A stretch of 64,000 bases of DNA from Yoonia sediminilitoris (GTDB lineage Bacteria > Pseudomonadota > Alphaproteobacteria > Rhodobacterales > Rhodobacteraceae), in assembly GCF_003058085.1 (NCBI RefSeq), contig NZ_QBUD01000002.1, positions 186,001 to 250,000 of the forward strand, written 5' to 3'. The notes beneath the pieces are model-generated. The model had not been told where the DNA came from and made no database searches. It saw nothing but the letters and a program-made list of their open reading frames with translations. Position 1 is the first letter of the stretch. Every line of letters begins with the position of its first letter. Positions 18,293-27,122 of the stretch are shown here, piece by piece. Both the position numbers and the translations under genes were made by a program.

Positions 18293-19663
18293 ATGGAAGC
18301 GGCCCATCTTTTAGACCTCGAAGACGACACTCAGGAAGAGAGGAACGAGGCCCTTGCTGATGGGACGTTGCTGCTTGGCGACCAGTTCACGATTACCAAT
18401 CGCATCGGAAACGGCGGTTTCGGCATCACCTACCTTGCCAAGGATAACTATCTTGATCGTGACGTCGTGATCAAGGAATGCTTCCCCGAAGTTTTCTGCC
18501 ACCGGTCCGGGAAATCGGTTCTGGTCAGATCCACCGCGAACCACGATAAATATCGCTCCATCGTTGATATGTTCATGCGTGAGGCGCGTAGCATTGCGAA
18601 AATGCGCCATCCGAACATCATCGGCGTTCACCGCGTTTTCGAAGACAACGACACGGCATACATGGCGCTTGATCTGATCGATGGCCGTGATCTGCTGGAA
18701 ATTATCACAAACGATCCAAATGCGCTGACCCCGACGCAGGTCCAGAATATTCTGGTCAAGATCCTTGATGCCGTGGACCTTGTTCACAAGCAGGACCTGC
18801 TTCACCGCGATATTTCACCGGATAACATCCTGCTGGACAAGTGGGGCAGCCCGGTTCTGATCGACTTTGGTGCAGCCCGCGAAGAAGCCAGTCGCGAAAC
18901 CCGCGCCATGTCAGCCGTTTTGATTGTCAAAGACGGCTATTCGCCGCAAGAATTCTATTTTGCGGGCGGAAAACAAACGCCCTCTAGTGATCTTTATGCG
19001 CTTGCCGCGACTTTCTATCATGTGATCTCTGGAGAAGTTCCGCCGAACAGCCAAACCCGCATGGCCGAAGTCGCCAGCGGCAGCCAGGACCCTTGCGTTC
19101 CGCTTGCTGGCCGTTTTGATGCTTATCCCCGCGAATTCCTGGCCGCGATAGATAAGGCGATGCGCGTTCTGCCAAGGGAACGCCTGCAATCCGCTGCCAA
19201 CTGGATTGCGATGATTGATACCAGCGAGGACCGAAAAGAACAGCTTGTCCTGAAACCGTTCAACGACCTTGATAAAGAGTTGACGCGTTTGATTTCGGAG
19301 ACAAACGAATATGTGCTCAAGTCTGCCGAGGCACCTGCACCGCCAAAGCCACCAGCACCCAAAGCCGAACCATCATTTTCGATCCCGGACTGGGTCCGGG
19401 AATTCAATGAAGAATCAGAAGAACCTGTCACGAACAATAATGGCACGCTGCTTCTGCAGGCTGATGATGCTGTCAGCGCGAAAGAGTATGATTCGGTCTA
19501 CATTGCAAATGATCCGGGTCCTATGCCGGTCCGACTTCGTGAAAAGCTGCGCAGCCGGATCACCAAAATCCGTGCCAGTTGGCTTGTACTGATTCTGGCG
19601 TTGTCGGTTGTTGGCGGTGACCCAAGCCAGCTAGTGTTGACGGCTAAAACCCTGTTTCAATAA
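18293..19663 (+). CDS. Ser/Thr protein kinase with C-terminal membrane anchor
   Basis: A Hanks-type kinase of 456 residues. The glycine loop is IGNGGFGITYLA, the ATP lysine lies in VVIKECFPE, the catalytic loop is HRDISPDNILL, the metal motif is IDFGAAR, and GYSPQEFY takes the place of the APE motif, as in the bacterial GFGITY subgroup. After a proline-rich linker (about 340-370) a single hydrophobic segment near the C-terminus (ASWLVLILALSVVGG) should anchor it with the kinase domain inside the cell. The start is uncertain: the frame is open from GTG 18245/ATG 18248, but 18293 fits better. No phosphatase gene is adjacent. Confidence 0.87.
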   Translation: MEAAHLLDLEDDTQEERNEALADGTLLLGDQFTITNRIGNGGFGITYLAKDNYLDRDVVIKECFPEVFCHRSGKSVLVRSTANHDKYRSIVDMFMREARSIAKMRHPNIIGVHRVFEDNDTAYMALDLIDGRDLLEIITNDPNALTPTQVQNILVKILDAVDLVHKQDLLHRDISPDNILLDKWGSPVLIDFGAAREEASRETRAMSAVLIVKDGYSPQEFYFAGGKQTPSSDLYALAATFYHVISGEVPPNSQTRMAEVASGSQDPCVPLAGRFDAYPREFLAAIDKAMRVLPRERLQSAANWIAMIDTSEDRKEQLVLKPFNDLDKELTRLISETNEYVLKSAEAPAPPKPPAPKAEPSFSIPDWVREFNEESEEPVTNNNGTLLLQADDAVSAKEYDSVYIANDPGPMPVRLREKLRSRITKIRASWLVLILALSVVGGDPSQLVLTAKTLFQ

Positions 19664-19697
19664 ATGGTTTGCGACTGACCAAGTGCAGCGAACCGCC

Positions 19698-20291
19698 TCA
19701 GATGAGTAGCACCTGGGTGCCTACTTTTGCAAAACCAAAGAGCTCGGCGATCTGTTCATTATAAAGCCCGATACAGCCATTCGATGACCGACGGCCGATC
19801 TTGCGCGTGTCATGCGTGCCGTGGATACGGTAGTAGGTCCATGACAGATAAAGAGCATGTGTTCCCAATGGGTTATCAGGACCCGGCCCGATAAAATCAG
19901 GCCATTCCGGATTCCGCTGCTTCATTGATGGGGTCGGCGCCCAGCTGGGCCCTTCGACCTTGCGGGTCACTTCGGTCCGACCTTTGCGGGTCAAATCCTC
20001 GGTAAGCGGCACGCTGGTTGGATAAAGCTTGTAGATCGCCTCATCCTCGGACCAGTAATGCAAGGCGCGGGATTGGATATCAACCAGGATCGCGCCGTTG
20101 TCGAGGTTGGTAAAGTAAGGCTGCCAATTCAGCGACCGGAAGCTGGCGATATTACGCTGAACACGGCTGCTGATGTCGCTTTCGATTTCGGTCGAATTTG
20201 ACGTTTGCGCGACAGCACCCGTGCCAAACGCTGCAGCCGTCCCCGCCAGAAAACTGCGGCGCGACAACCGGTTGAACATATCGTCAGACAT
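19698..20291 (-). CDS. L,D-transpeptidase (YkuD domain), Tat-exported
   Basis: A periplasmic enzyme of 197 residues that would cross-link peptidoglycan or attach proteins to it. It has a twin-arginine signal (SRRSFLAGTAAAFGTGAVAQ) and the YkuD catalytic region HGTHDTRKIGRRSSNGCIGL, with the nucleophile Cys; the Arg that usually follows GCI is Gly here. Start at 20291 (second of two ATGs, GGAG about 6 nt upstream); the frame is open further up to 20357. Convergent with the kinase gene (34 bp). Confidence 0.9.
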   Translation of the reverse strand: MSDDMFNRLSRRSFLAGTAAAFGTGAVAQTSNSTEIESDISSRVQRNIASFRSLNWQPYFTNLDNGAILVDIQSRALHYWSEDEAIYKLYPTSVPLTEDLTRKGRTEVTRKVEGPSWAPTPSMKQRNPEWPDFIGPGPDNPLGTHALYLSWTYYRIHGTHDTRKIGRRSSNGCIGLYNEQIAELFGFAKVGTQVLLI

Positions 20292-20455
20292 CATCTTCTC
20301 CGTTACGGAATTTCTCGTTTCAGCAATCTCAATACTGACTTTGCTGCGACACCGCAAATCAAAGAAACGTCAGATTGTGAATGACCTGCGGTACGGGTTT
20401 GAAGTGTGCAAGCAATCTGGGTAATGAAGAGTGAACAGATAGGTTGGGCGGTCAC

Positions 20456-20998
20456 ATGTATCGACGTGAAATGATTTTTGGATTGGCGGCACTGGGTCTT
20501 AGCGCCTGTGGCGGAACCCCGCAAAGGGCGATTGGTCCTGACGGGATGCCCCTACCCACGCTTTACCGAATCCAGCCCGGACAAGAAGCAGAAATTCAAT
20601 TCAGGATGCTGGATAGCGTCAATGCCTTCCGCAGCGCCGCAAACCTTGTGCCGGTTGAGTTGAACAGCCAACTGACTGCCGCCGCCGCGACACACGCGCG
20701 CGATATGTCGATTCAGAACCGCCCGTGGCTGTTCGGGTCTGACGGTTCAAGCCCGCTGGACCGTGCCCGCCGTGTTGGTTTCGGTGGGATTCTGCTGGGT
20801 GAAAACATATCCGAATCCTACGAGGGCGAAGTGCCTACGCTGGCCGCATGGATGGCCCAACCGGACACGCGGGCCGTCATCATGGATCCAGCGGCACGGC
20901 AAATGGGCTTTGCATGGTTTCAGGAACCCGCAGGCAAGCTTTGGTGGACACTGAACATGGGCAGCGATTCAGCCTTTGTGCAGCCCGCAGCCTTTTAG
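20456..20998 (+). CDS. CAP-domain (SCP-like) lipoprotein
   Basis: 180 residues. The N-terminus MYRREMIFGLAALGLSACGG ends in a lipobox (LSAC), so it is likely a lipoprotein. The rest is a CAP/SCP domain: MLDSVNAFRSAANL, LTAAAATHARDMS, GENIS and the closing GFAWF..WWTLNMG segment. CAP proteins have varied, mostly unknown roles in bacteria. It is divergent from one L,D-transpeptidase gene and overlaps the other by 4 nt, tail to tail. Confidence 0.85.
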   Translation: MYRREMIFGLAALGLSACGGTPQRAIGPDGMPLPTLYRIQPGQEAEIQFRMLDSVNAFRSAANLVPVELNSQLTAAAATHARDMSIQNRPWLFGSDGSSPLDRARRVGFGGILLGENISESYEGEVPTLAAWMAQPDTRAVIMDPAARQMGFAWFQEPAGKLWWTLNMGSDSAFVQPAAF

Positions 20999-21483
20999 GC
21001 GTAGACGAAAATCTGTGTGCCGGGGTTCACCATCGGGTAAATCTCGTCCATCTCCTGATTTGTGACTGCGATACAGCCCCACGTCCAATCGGGGGTGCCC
21101 ATGAATTCATCGGGGGTGCCATGAATAAAGATGTCGCCACCCGGGGAAACACCCATCGCCCGCGCGCGCGCTACGTCATTGGCGTTCGGGTAGGAAAGGC
21201 CAACCGACAAGTGGAAACGGCTATAGGGGTTCTTGCGGTTGATCAGATAGGCACCTTCGGGCGTGCGCCCGTCACCTTCCTGAAGTTTATGACCGTCGGG
21301 CGCAAACCCAAGCTGAAATCGGTAGTCCCGCAACAATGACGTCTTGTGCAACAACTGCATGTAACGTTGCTTTTTAAAGACCTGGATTCGGGTCACTTCA
21401 GGTCCATTGTATTGGGGAACAGAGGCCCCGCAACCAGCCACACCAAGTGCTGCGCCAACCATCATTGAACGTCTTGAAATCAT
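20995..21483 (-). CDS. L,D-transpeptidase family lipoprotein
   Basis: 162 residues with an N-terminal signal ending in a lipobox (MISRRSMMVGAALGVAGCGA), so probably membrane-anchored in the periplasm. The YkuD core is compact: GFAPDGHKLQEGDGRTPEG, FIHGTPDEF, then the nucleophile motif TWGCIAVTNQEMDEI. The DGRTPEGAY and WGCIAVTN pattern is that of the ErfK/YafK-like branch. Such enzymes act on meso-diaminopimelate cross-links or on lipoprotein attachment; which of these applies here is unknown. Confidence 0.88.
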   Translation of the reverse strand: MISRRSMMVGAALGVAGCGASVPQYNGPEVTRIQVFKKQRYMQLLHKTSLLRDYRFQLGFAPDGHKLQEGDGRTPEGAYLINRKNPYSRFHLSVGLSYPNANDVARARAMGVSPGGDIFIHGTPDEFMGTPDWTWGCIAVTNQEMDEIYPMVNPGTQIFVYA

Positions 21484-21571
21484 AATACCGTGCCTCGTCT
21501 ACCGGTCTGCGCCGTTTATGACCGAATACACGAAAAAAGAGGTTAACAAGAGAAAAAGTTCCGGTTCACGC

Positions 21572-22774
21572 TTATTTTCGTTTGAAAGGTGCCACGATTT
21601 CCACATGTGGCGACCAACGGAATTGGTCCACGACCTGCACCCAGTCCAATGTGAAGCCCGCATCAATCAATCGACTTGCATCACGGGCAAAAGTCACCGG
21701 GTTGCAGGACACCATGGCGATCGTCTTGATATCGGACGCGGCCAGCGTGGCGATCTGCGCTTCGGCCCCGGCGCGAGGCGGATCAATCACAGCTGCATCA
21801 AAATGACCCAGCTCATCCGTTTCGAGCGGACGCCGGAACAAGTCGCGTGTTTCGGTTGTGACGCGCCGCAGTTCAAACCCTTCGCGCCATCCGCGGTCAA
21901 GCGCTTCCAGCATTTCTGCTTCGCCTTCGACCGCGTGCACTTCCGACCGTTTCGCCAGCGGCAAGGTGAAAGTCCCACATCCCGCGAACAGATCAACGAC
22001 CCGTTTTGCGCCACCCACAATTTCTTCTACTGCGGCCAGTAGTGCCAGTTCGCCGTCTTTTGTGGCCTGCAGGAACGCACCGGGAGGCGGAACGACGCCA
22101 GTGTCACCAAAATGTTGCGTTGGCGGGTTGATGGTGACAACCGGTTCGTCATTCCAGACAAGGCGGGTCAAACCATTCTTTTGCGCAAACGCGGCAAGTG
22201 CGACACGCAATTGGGGCGTGATTGCCTTGTCCGTTTCGACCAGCACATCAACGCCCAGCGCTGCTTCGGTGACGGTCAGGTCAATCTCGCCTTTGCGCGA
22301 ACAGGCCATGACGGTGAGTTCTTCCAACGCAGGCAAGCTGGCCGTCAAGGCAGGCGTCACCAACTGGCAGTCAGGCACCGCGACAAGCGTGTTTGAGCCT
22401 TTGCCATGAAAGCCGACCATTGCACCCTTTTTCGTACGACGACCCGAGAATTTCGCACGTCTGCGCGACCGCACCGGCGATGTCATCACGTTACGAAACG
22501 CGGGCGTGATCCCTTGGGCATGCAGCGCCTTTTGCACGATACCCAATTTCCAGTCAGCCACGAACGCATCGGTCGCATGTTGCATCGCACAACCGCCGCA
22601 GGATTTGAAATGTCGGCAAGGGGCCGCAACCCGATCAGCTGATGGCGTGACGATGCGCAATGTACCGTCTTGCGCGACGTCCACTTCTTCACCGGGCAGC
22701 ACCCGCGGAAGGAGTGACCGCCCATCAGACGCCCGCCCCAATCCAAGATGCGTCAAACTTTCGATAGTCAGCAT
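21572..22774 (-). CDS. RNA m5U methyltransferase, RumA/RlmD-like
   Basis: 400 residues. The N-terminal part is short and TRAM-like, followed by iron-sulfur cysteines (CRHFKSCGGC and a later Cys in VPDCQLV), the SAM site DLFAGCGTFTLPLA and the catalytic pair DPPRAG and VSCNPVTFARD, in which the Cys of SCNP is the nucleophile. It would methylate uridine C5 in rRNA or tRNA; the exact target is not readable. It starts directly after the stop of the ABC exporter gene. Confidence 0.92.
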   Translation of the reverse strand: MLTIESLTHLGLGRASDGRSLLPRVLPGEEVDVAQDGTLRIVTPSADRVAAPCRHFKSCGGCAMQHATDAFVADWKLGIVQKALHAQGITPAFRNVMTSPVRSRRRAKFSGRRTKKGAMVGFHGKGSNTLVAVPDCQLVTPALTASLPALEELTVMACSRKGEIDLTVTEAALGVDVLVETDKAITPQLRVALAAFAQKNGLTRLVWNDEPVVTINPPTQHFGDTGVVPPPGAFLQATKDGELALLAAVEEIVGGAKRVVDLFAGCGTFTLPLAKRSEVHAVEGEAEMLEALDRGWREGFELRRVTTETRDLFRRPLETDELGHFDAAVIDPPRAGAEAQIATLAASDIKTIAMVSCNPVTFARDASRLIDAGFTLDWVQVVDQFRWSPHVEIVAPFKRK

Positions 22775-24607
22775 TTATTCCGCCGCGTCTTTCACATTGA
22801 TAAAACCACCGGACTGACGGTTCCAATAGCGGGCATAAAGCCCGTCTTTGGCCAACAGTTCCGCATGGGTGCCTTCCTCTACGACGCGGCCCGCGTCAAG
22901 GACAACAATGCGGTCCATTCTTGCCAATGTTGAAAGACGGTGGGCAATGGCGATGACGGTTTTGCCCTCCATAACAGACTCTAATGCGGCCTGAATCGAT
23001 GCTTCAACCTCTGAATCCAGCGCGCTTGTCGCTTCGTCAAGCACCAGTATCGGCGCGTCTTTCAGGATCGCGCGGGCGATAGCAATGCGCTGCCGCTGCC
23101 CGCCGGACAGTTTGACGCCACGCTCGCCCAGATGCGCATCGTAACCTACCCGCCCTTTGTGGTCTTTGAGCGTAACGATGAATTCATGCGCCTCGGCCTG
23201 CCTTGCTGCGGCTTCGACTTCTTCCATGCTTGCGTCAGGCTTGCCGTACCGAATATTGTCAAAAGCTGACCTGTTGAACATCGCGGTTTCCTGCGTGACC
23301 ATCGCAACATTCCGGCGCAGGCTTTCCTGTGTCACGTCACGGACGTTCTGCCCGTCAATCAGCACGTCCCCCTCTTCGGCGTCATATAACCTGAGCAGCA
23401 AGGCAACCAATGTCGATTTCCCTGCGCCAGAGGCACCGACAAGCCCAAGTTTTTCGCCCGAACCAACTGAAAGGGTCACATGATCCAGCCCGCCCGGCCC
23501 ACCGCCATAGCTGAAACTGACATCCTTCAGCGCAATCTCGCCTTTCTCAGCGGACATTTCCACGGCTTCTTGCGCATCGATCAGTTCATGGGATGGGCTG
23601 AGGGTATGCATCGCATCCTCAAGCTCGCCCACGTTGGAATACATCCCCATCAGGGTAAAGCTGACCCAGCCCGTCATCTGCGCCAACCGCAATGACACCG
23701 CACCCGCTGCGACGACGTCACCCGGCGTGGCTGTGCCCACCGACCAGAAATACAACGTAATCCCGACCAGCAAGATCGGCAGCAAGCCGCCAAGTGCCAT
23801 CAGCCAGAACCGGAATGACGCGGACAGCCAGCCATAGTCCACGGCCTTGCCCCAATAATGGGTCATTGCATCAATAGCCGACCGATCCTCAAACGCGTCA
23901 TGGGCGAACAGCTTTACCGTCTTGATGTTGGTGATCGTATCAACCACCTGCCCTGTCACCATGGCCCGCGAGGCGGCCCGCGCCTTTGATCGTGACCGGA
24001 TCAGCGGCATAAAGAACCGGATCAGCCAGATATAGGCCACCACCCACACAGTCAGCAGGGCGGCACTACGCAGATCAATCGTCAGCAGCAAAATCACGGA
24101 CCCCACAACAGACGCCAGCGCGAAAGCAACAGTGTGGATCATATCGACCATCAATTCAGACGCGGCCCGTGCCGCCTGCATCTGTTTTTGCGAAATCCGG
24201 CCTGCGAAATCATTGTCAAAAAACGTAACTGCCTGCCCCAGCGTGTGCCGATGCAAGCGCGAGAGGATCAGATTGTTCAGGGCTGGGCCAACCACGACTG
24301 ACTGCATAATCCCTGACAGGCCAAGGATGGCAGGCCGCAGAATGACAAAGAATGCAGAAACACCCAACAGCAAGGCAATATTGCCCGTAAAGAACCCGTC
24401 CGGCGATGAATTCAGGGCCGCATCAATCACCCAGCCCAGCATAATCGCTGTCAACACCTCCAGAGTGCCGGCCAAAGCTGATACAACACCGGCCCACCCC
24501 GTCACCTTCAGACTGCCGCCAAGGCACCATCTGAGAAACGCCATCAACGTATCGGGGGGCGGTCCCTCGGCCCGCTCAAACGGATCAATCCAACGTTCGG
24601 GTGTCAT
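22775..24607 (-). CDS. ABC exporter with fused membrane and ATPase domains (MsbA-like)
   Basis: 610 residues: an N-terminal six-helix membrane domain (about 20-330) and a C-terminal ATPase with GASGAGKSTLVALLLRLYD (Walker A), LSGGQRQRIAIARAIL (signature) and ILVLDEATSALD (Walker B). It forms a homodimeric or heterodimeric exporter of lipids, drugs or peptides; the substrate is unknown. The gene ends exactly where the RNA methyltransferase gene begins on the same strand, so the two are likely cotranscribed. Confidence 0.93.
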   Translation of the reverse strand: MTPERWIDPFERAEGPPPDTLMAFLRWCLGGSLKVTGWAGVVSALAGTLEVLTAIMLGWVIDAALNSSPDGFFTGNIALLLGVSAFFVILRPAILGLSGIMQSVVVGPALNNLILSRLHRHTLGQAVTFFDNDFAGRISQKQMQAARAASELMVDMIHTVAFALASVVGSVILLLTIDLRSAALLTVWVVAYIWLIRFFMPLIRSRSKARAASRAMVTGQVVDTITNIKTVKLFAHDAFEDRSAIDAMTHYWGKAVDYGWLSASFRFWLMALGGLLPILLVGITLYFWSVGTATPGDVVAAGAVSLRLAQMTGWVSFTLMGMYSNVGELEDAMHTLSPSHELIDAQEAVEMSAEKGEIALKDVSFSYGGGPGGLDHVTLSVGSGEKLGLVGASGAGKSTLVALLLRLYDAEEGDVLIDGQNVRDVTQESLRRNVAMVTQETAMFNRSAFDNIRYGKPDASMEEVEAAARQAEAHEFIVTLKDHKGRVGYDAHLGERGVKLSGGQRQRIAIARAILKDAPILVLDEATSALDSEVEASIQAALESVMEGKTVIAIAHRLSTLARMDRIVVLDAGRVVEEGTHAELLAKDGLYARYWNRQSGGFINVKDAAE

Positions 24608-24833
24608 TCAGTTACCTGTTTGTGTTGCCCCGAAGGCCGCCCGATTGCGGCACCCAGAACCGGGTGTATTGTCCATTCCCGCCCGCATGGTAGATATCCG
24701 CCAAGCGATGGCAATAGCGGCGCGCCCGCCAACTTTGCGCAGGGGATGGACAAAATCACACCCCTCTCGTTTATGTAGTGCGGTTGTGTTCACGTCCAAT
24801 AAATGCGCACCACAGAATTTGACTGGTCTGATT

Positions 24834-25415
24834 TCAAATGAAGATCAAGGCCGAAAAAACAACCAGAGCAAACGCCATGATACGCATAAAGACCCGCCAC
24901 GCGCGCGGGTTTTTTAACAAATATGCAAGAAGAGTGCCTGCACAGGTCCAAAAGATGCAAACGCCAAGGTTGAGTCCACTGAAGGTTGCCGCCAGTACTC
25001 CGGCTTGCTGCATCGCTGACATTGCAGGCAGATAAGCCATTGCACTTAGCGCGACCGCCCAGACCTTGGGGTTGACCCACTGGAACAGCACGGCCTCGAT
25101 GAAAGTGAATGGGCGATCATTTGCGCTGGGCTGTTTCGGGCTGGCGAACCACAGCTTGTAGGCCATCCACAAAATCCAAAGGCTGGCGCCAATCTGTAAC
25201 CCCAACTTCAACGTGGGGTGTGTATTCAGCAACACCCCGACACCAAAACCCGTGAACGCTGACGTGATGCCAACGCCAATCGCCACCCCCAGAATATGCG
25301 GAATAGTGCGCTGAACACCAAAGCGGGCACCGGACGCGGTGAGCAGAATAACATTTGGCCCCGGCGAAAAGAGCCCAAAGAAAACAAACCCCATCAGGGG
25401 AAGAAACTCAGCCAA
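24834..25415 (-). CDS. LysE-family amino-acid exporter
   Basis: 193 residues with about six hydrophobic segments. The family signature SPGPNVILLTASGARFGVQ is present near the N-terminus, and NPKVWAVALSAM lies in the middle. LysE/RhtB proteins export amino acids such as lysine, threonine or homoserine; the substrate here is not known. It overlaps the 3' end of cca by 8 nt on the same strand, so it is the last gene of hslO-nudix-cca-lysE. Confidence 0.92.
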   Translation of the reverse strand: MAEFLPLMGFVFFGLFSPGPNVILLTASGARFGVQRTIPHILGVAIGVGITSAFTGFGVGVLLNTHPTLKLGLQIGASLWILWMAYKLWFASPKQPSANDRPFTFIEAVLFQWVNPKVWAVALSAMAYLPAMSAMQQAGVLAATFSGLNLGVCIFWTCAGTLLAYLLKNPRAWRVFMRIMAFALVVFSALIFI

Positions 25416-26535
25416 TCAGGTCATCCTTGGTGAGTGTGAAGCCCGAGGCAATCCACCGCTGTTCAGCCGCTTTCATTGCAGCACCCAAGGCGGGGCCCTG
25501 CAAGTCCGGCATCAAATCCGCCGCCTTGAGCGGGAATATCTGATCAGCCGCTTTTTGCAGCTTTTGGGCAAGGTTAGGGTCTATTTGTTGTCCCACACTT
25601 GCCGCCTCGATCAGTGCTTTATCCATTGCTGTCTGCGCACCAATACGGTATGCGACTTCCAATAACGGAAACTCTGACTTGATGTGGTCAAGGTGCCGGG
25701 ATTGTTGTCTGGACAAGCGCAATGCATTTACTTCGCCTCCCAGAATCGCCAATCGCCGGATCGGGTCAGGCGCGATGCCGGCCTGCTGTTCCAAATGGAT
25801 CAGCACCGCCAGACTTTGGACCGTTGCACCCGGAACCACTTGCGCCAATCCGCCCGTCGCTGCGAACGACGCGACAGCAGGGGCGGGATCAGGGGCGGTC
25901 AATAATTTCAGCAATTCGCTCGTGATCCGCTCAGCCGACAGGCTGGCCAGCCCTTCGACGTTTGCAGCGCACGCCGCAAGCCCGTCGGGGTCAGGCCCAT
26001 TCGCCCCGTACCATGCGTGAAACCGAAAGAACCGCAGAATGCGCAGGTAGTCTTCCTTGATCCGCTGCTCGGCATCTTCGATAAAACGAACCCTGCGCGC
26101 AATAAGGTCAGGCAAACCACCCAACGGATCAACAACGGTCCCGTCGGCAGAGACGTAAAGCGCATTCATTGTGAAATCGCGACGTCGGGCGTCATCAGTC
26201 ATATTGTCGGAGAACGCGACCGTCGCGCGCCTGCCATCGGTGGCGACATCACGACGAAAGGTCGTCACCTCAAAAGGAGTATTTTGGGCAAGGATAGTGA
26301 CTGTTCCATGCTCAATTCCGGTCAGAATGACTTTCAAACCCGCATCTGTCGCAAGCTGTGTGACAACATCAGGGTGCGCATCGGTGGACAGGTCCAGATC
26401 GGCGACAAGAGCGCCCAATAGTGTATTGCGGACGCATCCGCCAACAAACCATGCCTGATAACCCGCGTCTGTCAGGATGCGGCAGACCTGTTGCGCGCCC
26501 GGATCGGTCAGCCAGTCTGCCGTGATGCGGGTCAT
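25408..26535 (-). CDS. cca: CCA tRNA nucleotidyltransferase
   Basis: Adds or repairs the 3'-CCA end of tRNA. The 375-residue protein has the polymerase beta-like head with FVGGCVRNTLLG and the DLDLSTDA metal-binding pair, then the DDARRRDFTMNALY and DYLRILRFFRFHAWYG motifs of class II enzymes. It starts at ATG 26535, overlapping the Nudix gene by 4 nt; the longer frame lies inside that gene. No HD domain is seen. Confidence 0.95.
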   Translation of the reverse strand: MTRITADWLTDPGAQQVCRILTDAGYQAWFVGGCVRNTLLGALVADLDLSTDAHPDVVTQLATDAGLKVILTGIEHGTVTILAQNTPFEVTTFRRDVATDGRRATVAFSDNMTDDARRRDFTMNALYVSADGTVVDPLGGLPDLIARRVRFIEDAEQRIKEDYLRILRFFRFHAWYGANGPDPDGLAACAANVEGLASLSAERITSELLKLLTAPDPAPAVASFAATGGLAQVVPGATVQSLAVLIHLEQQAGIAPDPIRRLAILGGEVNALRLSRQQSRHLDHIKSEFPLLEVAYRIGAQTAMDKALIEAASVGQQIDPNLAQKLQKAADQIFPLKAADLMPDLQGPALGAAMKAAEQRWIASGFTLTKDDLIG

Positions 26536-27122
26536 GACAAACGCTCGGCCAGCGCACGCAGAATCCGCGCGGTCGCCCCCCACACATAGTAGGGGCCATA
26601 GGGCACGGTGTAGTACAGGCGTTTGCGCCCTTGCCAGTGGCGGCCTTCTACGCGGAACATCGCCGGGTCGGTCAAATGGGCAAGGGGGACCTCGAAGACC
26701 TCACTGACTTCGCCCGCCTCGGGGATCGGATCATAATGGCCATGGGTCAGTGCCAACACAGGCGTCACACTATAACCGGTCACCGTCTGGTGGGCTGGCA
26801 AGGTCCCAAGTACGTTCACGATCTGGCCAGGTAATCCAATTTCCTCGTGCGCTTCCCGCAAGGCCGCATCAGCCAGCGTCGCATCATCAGGGTCTTGCTT
26901 GCCACCCGGAAAGGCGATTTGCCCCGGGTGATGTTTCAGCCGGGCAGAGCGTTTGGTCAGGATAACAGTCTCTGTTTCGGCCCGAACCGCAATAAGGACC
27001 GCAGCTGGGGTCAATGCGATGGCCGGGGCCTGAATATCACGGTTGAGATCAAAATCTGAGGATGCGGTGCCTTGGCGGGACAGCGCATCCATCAGACGTT
27101 GTCGCAGATCAGGCACTGCCAT
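26532..27122 (-). CDS. Nudix hydrolase, CoA pyrophosphatase-like
   Basis: 196 residues. The Nudix box reads GGKQDPDDATLADAALREAH then EEIGL, with the one-residue longer spacing found in NudL/CoA diphosphatases, and an upstream TKRSARLKHHPGQIAFPGG segment characteristic of that group. It would hydrolyse coenzyme A or a related nucleotide. Start at 27122 (MAVPDLRQRL) overlaps the end of hslO by 14 nt. Confidence 0.92.
   Translation of the reverse strand: MAVPDLRQRLMDALSRQGTASSDFDLNRDIQAPAIALTPAAVLIAVRAETETVILTKRSARLKHHPGQIAFPGGKQDPDDATLADAALREAHEEIGLPGQIVNVLGTLPAHQTVTGYSVTPVLALTHGHYDPIPEAGEVSEVFEVPLAHLTDPAMFRVEGRHWQGRKRLYYTVPYGPYYVWGATARILRALAERLS

Noticed and set aside
24608..24833. Gap between the ABC exporter and lysE checked for a tRNA or small gene
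   Set aside because: No cloverleaf, no plausible reading frame and no clear terminator were found.
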